The translations under genes and the position numbers were made by a program. Positions 61,242-64,000 of a stretch of 64,000 nucleotides of DNA are shown piece by piece. Each line of letters opens with the position of its first letter. Within the stretch, counting starts at the first letter, position 1. Under the pieces are notes generated by a model. It saw nothing but the letters and a program-made list of their open reading frames with translations. It did not search any database and was not told the origin of the DNA. The stretch is from Antedon bifida (Eukaryota; Echinodermata; Crinoidea; Comatulida; Antedonidae). The stretch covers positions 26,326,417-26,390,416 of the forward strand of contig OY727098.1 in NCBI GenBank assembly GCA_963402885.1, in the 5' to 3' direction.

Positions 61242-61586
61242 TCATATGTCTGTCTCCATATACTGCCGTTCTGGAACCGTTGAGTCCTCTTCCGAATCAT
61301 ATTCCTCAATCGAAATCAGTTTAGGTTTATGCGGTATCTCATCCAAATCATCGTCCCTGACAACAAAGAACCCGCCGCCATTTTCACCCCTCGAGAACAC
61401 GCTGCGGTTGTAAAATGGATCATCGCCATCTTGATAAATATCAGAGTTTCTAGTTTCATCTTCTTCATCTTCAAAATCCTCATCGTCTTGAGATGAGTGG
61501 TCCAGACATTTTGGGCCGGTTAATGAGATCATGATAGCACCAATTGGAGCAGTGATTAAGATAACCAAAACAGCTAATGTAAGAAT
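61242..61586 (-). CDS. SLC9B: SLC9B-type Na+/H+ antiporter, last coding exon
   Basis: This exon encodes the C-terminal 114 residues. It follows a TTTTGATCAG acceptor and joins in phase 0 to the exon at 62071-62148. It opens with the last membrane helix, ILTLAVLVILITAPIGAIMI, then SLTGPKCL, which matches the LxxIxITAPxGA...GPK signature of animal NHA proteins. SLC9B transporters exchange Na+ or Li+ for H+ across plasma, endosomal or mitochondrial membranes. After the helix comes an unusually long hydrophilic tail of about 88 residues. It is rich in Asp and Glu (QDDEDFEDEEDE; IEEYDSEEDS) and ends YMETDI. From memory, vertebrate relatives have much shorter tails. The last residues fit a class I PDZ ligand (T-X-hydrophobic). 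Confidence 0.9.
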   Translation of the reverse strand: MLTLAVLVILITAPIGAIMISLTGPKCLDHSSQDDEDFEDEEDETRNSDIYQDGDDPFYNRSVFSRGENGGGFFVVRDDDLDEIPHKPKLISIEEYDSEEDSTVPERQYMETDI

Positions 61587-61772
61587 CTGATCAAAATATA
61601 CAAAAGATTATAAGATTACAAATAAGACATAAAATGCAGAATTATTTGTATCTGAACTACAGACCAGAAGAAGATTTTGTAATAAAACCAATAATCAGGT
61701 ATGTCTTTAGTTTAGTTTGTAACTGATTATTATTTCATATTTTTCTTCTTTATTGTAACATTAAGAATGACT

Positions 61773-61888
61773 AAAGCTCTGTCTACACTATCAAACTAGT
61801 TTGACAAAAAAAGTGTGATGTGCCCAAATATGGTAGTGATATACCCACATATGGTAGTGATATGACATTATGTCCATATATATCAGAT
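61773..61888 (+). mobile_element. MITE-A copy, 3'-truncated, in an SLC9B intron
   Basis: A complete left end (AAGCTCTGTCTACACTATC) and two internal units are present. The homology stops after GACATTATGTCCATATATAT, so the right TIR is lost. It sits within the 484-bp intron between the last two SLC9B exons. Confidence 0.9.
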
Positions 61889-62070
61889 TCTTGAAAATAT
61901 GTTGTTTTATCATATGAAGTTATCTTTGGTTAATTTTATTCTCAATAACTTTACTTTGTTGTTGGGCTTAAAGCAAATGCTTATATGCCCCTCTGGATGT
62001 TCCTTCCCAAAGGATCCTAGATGGATCCAGAAGAACGAGTCGGCTCTGACACTCTCCTCGTACAAATTAC

Positions 62071-62148
62071 CTGTTTTGCCATTTCTTGTTCCTGCTCAGG
62101 GCGGTTTCTATTGGTTGTTTCTATGAGAGCTGTTGATCCAATAGCAGC
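62071..62148 (-). CDS. SLC9B: SLC9B-type Na+/H+ antiporter, penultimate exon
   Basis: This 78-nt exon (26 codons, phase 0 at both ends) lies between a TTTTTATTATAG acceptor and a CAG|GTAATT donor. It starts AAIGSTALIETTNR, the segment that directly follows the ALAW(L/M)PKATVQ motif in NHA proteins. It ends EQEQEMAKQ, an extramembrane loop before the last helix. Joined to its neighbours it restores the expected family order without gaps. Note the Glu/Gln-rich loop. Confidence 0.9.
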
Positions 62149-62317
62149 CTATAATAAAAACAAAGGAGACAGAATATTATTATTATCATATTAACTTTCT
62201 CGTTTGTAATGGTTTATAAGTTTGGAATTGTGAACATCAATGTATTATTCTTTTTCCTAATTTACACATATTGCCAAATAAGGATAGATATAATTGAGTA
62301 AGGCATGTGGATGTTGG

Positions 62318-62465
62318 ACTACCGATTGTCCTGTGCTGAGCCTGCGTCATGGGAGTATTTTTCCATATGATCCATAAAATGACCAGGGTAATAATGTGGA
62401 GCGTTTAGAGGCTTTGTGCATGAAGCGCTATATAAGAATGACATATTATTATTATTATGGATTCT
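62318..62465 (+). mobile_element. SINE-like element in an SLC9B intron
   Basis: GGGTAATAATGTGGAGCG, GAGGCTTTGTGC, AAGCGCTATATAAGAATGAC and a (TTA)n tail match the copies at 8145 and 22836. Its upstream part (ACCGATTGTCCTGTGCTGAG) may be the body of the SINE. Confidence 0.6.
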
Positions 62466-62874
62466 ATGTTCATTGTGTGTGTTCACAGTAAAACATACAT
62501 AAGACGCTCTACACAAACAAGTCTAACTACTAAGTTTTTGGGAGTAGAGTTGCTTTAGAAAAAAATAATATTTTTATTTATTGAATGACACATTTTTAGA
62601 AAACAATAAAAATGATATTGAAAAGGTGTTAAAACTAATACTGTACTATACTGTGTTGTAAACAGGAACACTGTGACCTAGACCTATTGATCTATTCCTA
62701 AGGAAATGCAGGTATGTAGAATAGGAAGTAGAATTCACCAAGGGTTTGAGAGAAAAAGGATGCTTATGTTACAAACTGTCGTATTATTAAGATAAGTCAA
62801 TTTCTGCAGAACAAAATGTTATTACAATAGATACAGGCCTTATCTTTTAAGGCGAGCGAGTGCGATCACTAACC

Positions 62875-63005
62875 TAACACACTCCTAAACTGCACTTGAG
62901 GAGTGTGATTTACAACACACTTAAATTTGGTAGACTTCTACACACCAAAATACAAACAGCACACCTGAATGTATTGAGGAGTGCAATTTTTAGCACACCT
63001 ACAAT
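62875..63005. repeat. Degenerate short repeats in an SLC9B intron
   Basis: TTGAGGAGTG(T/C)(G/A)ATTT followed by CACACNT occurs twice (about 62897 and 62970), with CACACTCCTAA-like inverted matches between. Confidence 0.5.
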
Positions 63006-63422
63006 TTTAAAAAGACAAGGCCTATAGATAAAGACTCTATTCAAGTCAGATTTAGGTCCAATTTGTAAGAAAGTTTAAATTGTCACCTATTTTATTACTG
63101 TGTAATTAATGTCTTGAAAAGACAATAAATTACAATTAAAATTTAAGCCTAGTATTTGATAAACTCAATTCAAGGCTTGGAATGTGGGCCTGTATCGCAT
63201 ATGCAAATCATTTTATACAGCAGTCCTATTTGATTTGACTGTAGTAAAGGCACTCCAAGTTAACTTTGCCATATTGTGTCAAAATTAAATTTATATTTTT
63301 AAGGTGAACGATGTCTTCAATATGGTCATCCAAGAACTTTTTGTTTCCTTGATAACATTTAACATCTTTTTTGTAAAAAAAAAAAACAAATAAAACTGAA
63401 ACAAAATACTAAAATATTGTAC

Positions 63423-63559
63423 CTGTACTGTAGCTTTTGGTAACCAAGCGAGGGCAGTAAACATTTTTTCCTTTCTGCTCAAATTGCCACATGAAGCTGA
63501 CAGATAGGTGGCAGCCATCCTCACAACAGATCCAATAAGAATGATCGCAATCCCTAATC
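63423..63559 (-). CDS. SLC9B: SLC9B-type Na+/H+ antiporter, exon with the KATVQ motif
   Basis: This 137-nt exon enters in phase 1 after a TTCTTTGATAG acceptor and leaves in phase 0 at ACAG|GTACAA. It encodes a membrane helix (GIAIILIGSVVRMAATYLSA), a short loop (CGNLSRKEK) and the family hallmark MFTALAWLPKATVQ. That motif lies near the C-terminal end of the antiporter core in SLC9B1/SLC9B2 and bacterial NhaP/NapA-type relatives. The cation-binding Asp pair lies in earlier exons outside the window, so activity cannot be judged. The gene runs right to left. Assignment to SLC9B1 versus SLC9B2 is not possible here. Confidence 0.92.
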
Positions 63560-63698
63560 CTATCAAAGAACAAAATAATATTCATTGCTGTTAATATCCA
63601 TAGACAAGTTATAATTTATAATGGTTAATAATGCACAATATATTATGGTAATAATCTGAAACTGGAGAAAAATACAAATGAGTTAGAACCATCTTACT

Positions 63699-63863
63699 AA
63701 AGCTCTGTCTACACTATCAAACTAGCTTGACAAAAAAAGTGTGATGTGCTCATACATGGTAGTGATATGCCCAAATATGGTAGTGGTATGACATCATCAT
63801 GTCCTTATGGGCACATCACATTTTTTGGGTCACATAAAGTTTGATAGTGTAGACAGAGCTTTA
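63699..63863 (+). mobile_element. MITE-A copy, complete, in an SLC9B intron
   Basis: The outermost bases are TA|AAGCTCTGTC and GACAGAGCTT|TA, the best-preserved ends in the window, consistent with a TA target duplication. Two internal ATGGTAGTG(A/G)TATG units are present. It lies upstream of the KATVQ exon. Confidence 0.96.
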
Positions 63864-64000
63864 GTTTGGCTAGACACATTAAGCATACAAAATATGTATT
63901 ATAATATAGAAGATCTAAAAAGAGATAAAAAGCGATAACTGACCAAAGGCACACCTTGCATTACAAATAATACTACATTTATCTTATTTTCAGGATGGCA

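Noticed and set aside
63960..64000. Plus-strand acceptor TTTTCAG|GATGGCA at the right edge
   Set aside because: Only seven bases follow before the window ends, and the known gene here is on the other strand.

Overview
This is an AT-rich, gene-poor stretch of animal nuclear DNA. The evidence is spliced exons with GT-AG borders, AATAAA signals, CpG-poor DNA with small CpG-rich patches, and a dense mix of MITEs, SINE-like tails, non-LTR retrotransposon ends and satellites. The species cannot be fixed from sequence alone. The intron-split Na+/H+ antiporter of the SLC9B (NHA) family and the repeat types fit a marine invertebrate, possibly a deuterostome such as an echinoderm; that assignment is inference.

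Two genes are supported. At 61.2-63.6 kb, minus strand, are the last three visible coding exons of an SLC9B-type antiporter. They join in phase with consensus splice sites, and the 5' part of the gene lies beyond the right edge. At 28.25-29.27 kb, plus strand, is a terminal exon with an intact 243-residue ORF containing a PH-like domain, a good Kozak start and an AATAAA signal; its upstream exons are not identified. Weaker candidates are a 55-nt exon at 13.8 kb (+), a promoter-like first exon at 18.6-19.0 kb (+), a terminal-type exon at 58.3 kb (+), a 47-nt exon at 60.5 kb (-), a CpG-rich possible first exon at 0.3-0.5 kb (-), and a frame-broken coding remnant at 40.2-40.8 kb (+).

The rest is repeat-dominated. 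One MITE family (called MITE-A here; ends AAGCTCTGTCTACACTATC) has eleven copies, three of them in or just beyond SLC9B. At least seven other terminal-inverted-repeat or foldback elements are present (13.97 and 33.3 kb as one family; 43.5, 47.9, 48.8, 50.0, 51.5 and 59.75 kb). Tandem arrays include a 65-bp minisatellite (5.0-5.65 kb), a palindrome-bearing 55/77-bp satellite (35.1-36.1 kb), a 70-bp array (38.0-38.2 kb), a 19-bp array (45.2 kb) and a 1.45-kb array that changes from 30-bp to 25-bp units (54.6-56.0 kb). The 19-31 kb region is rich in the short palindrome GTACAGTAC and its parts.

No rRNA, complete tRNA, CRISPR array, prokaryotic operon or intact transposase was seen. Nothing amounts to a clear new biological system. 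The best leads are the acidic, PDZ-ligand-like tail of the SLC9B protein, the single in-frame TGA between the splice acceptor and the PH ORF, the internal repeat variation in MITE-A, and the unit-length switch in the 55-kb satellite.
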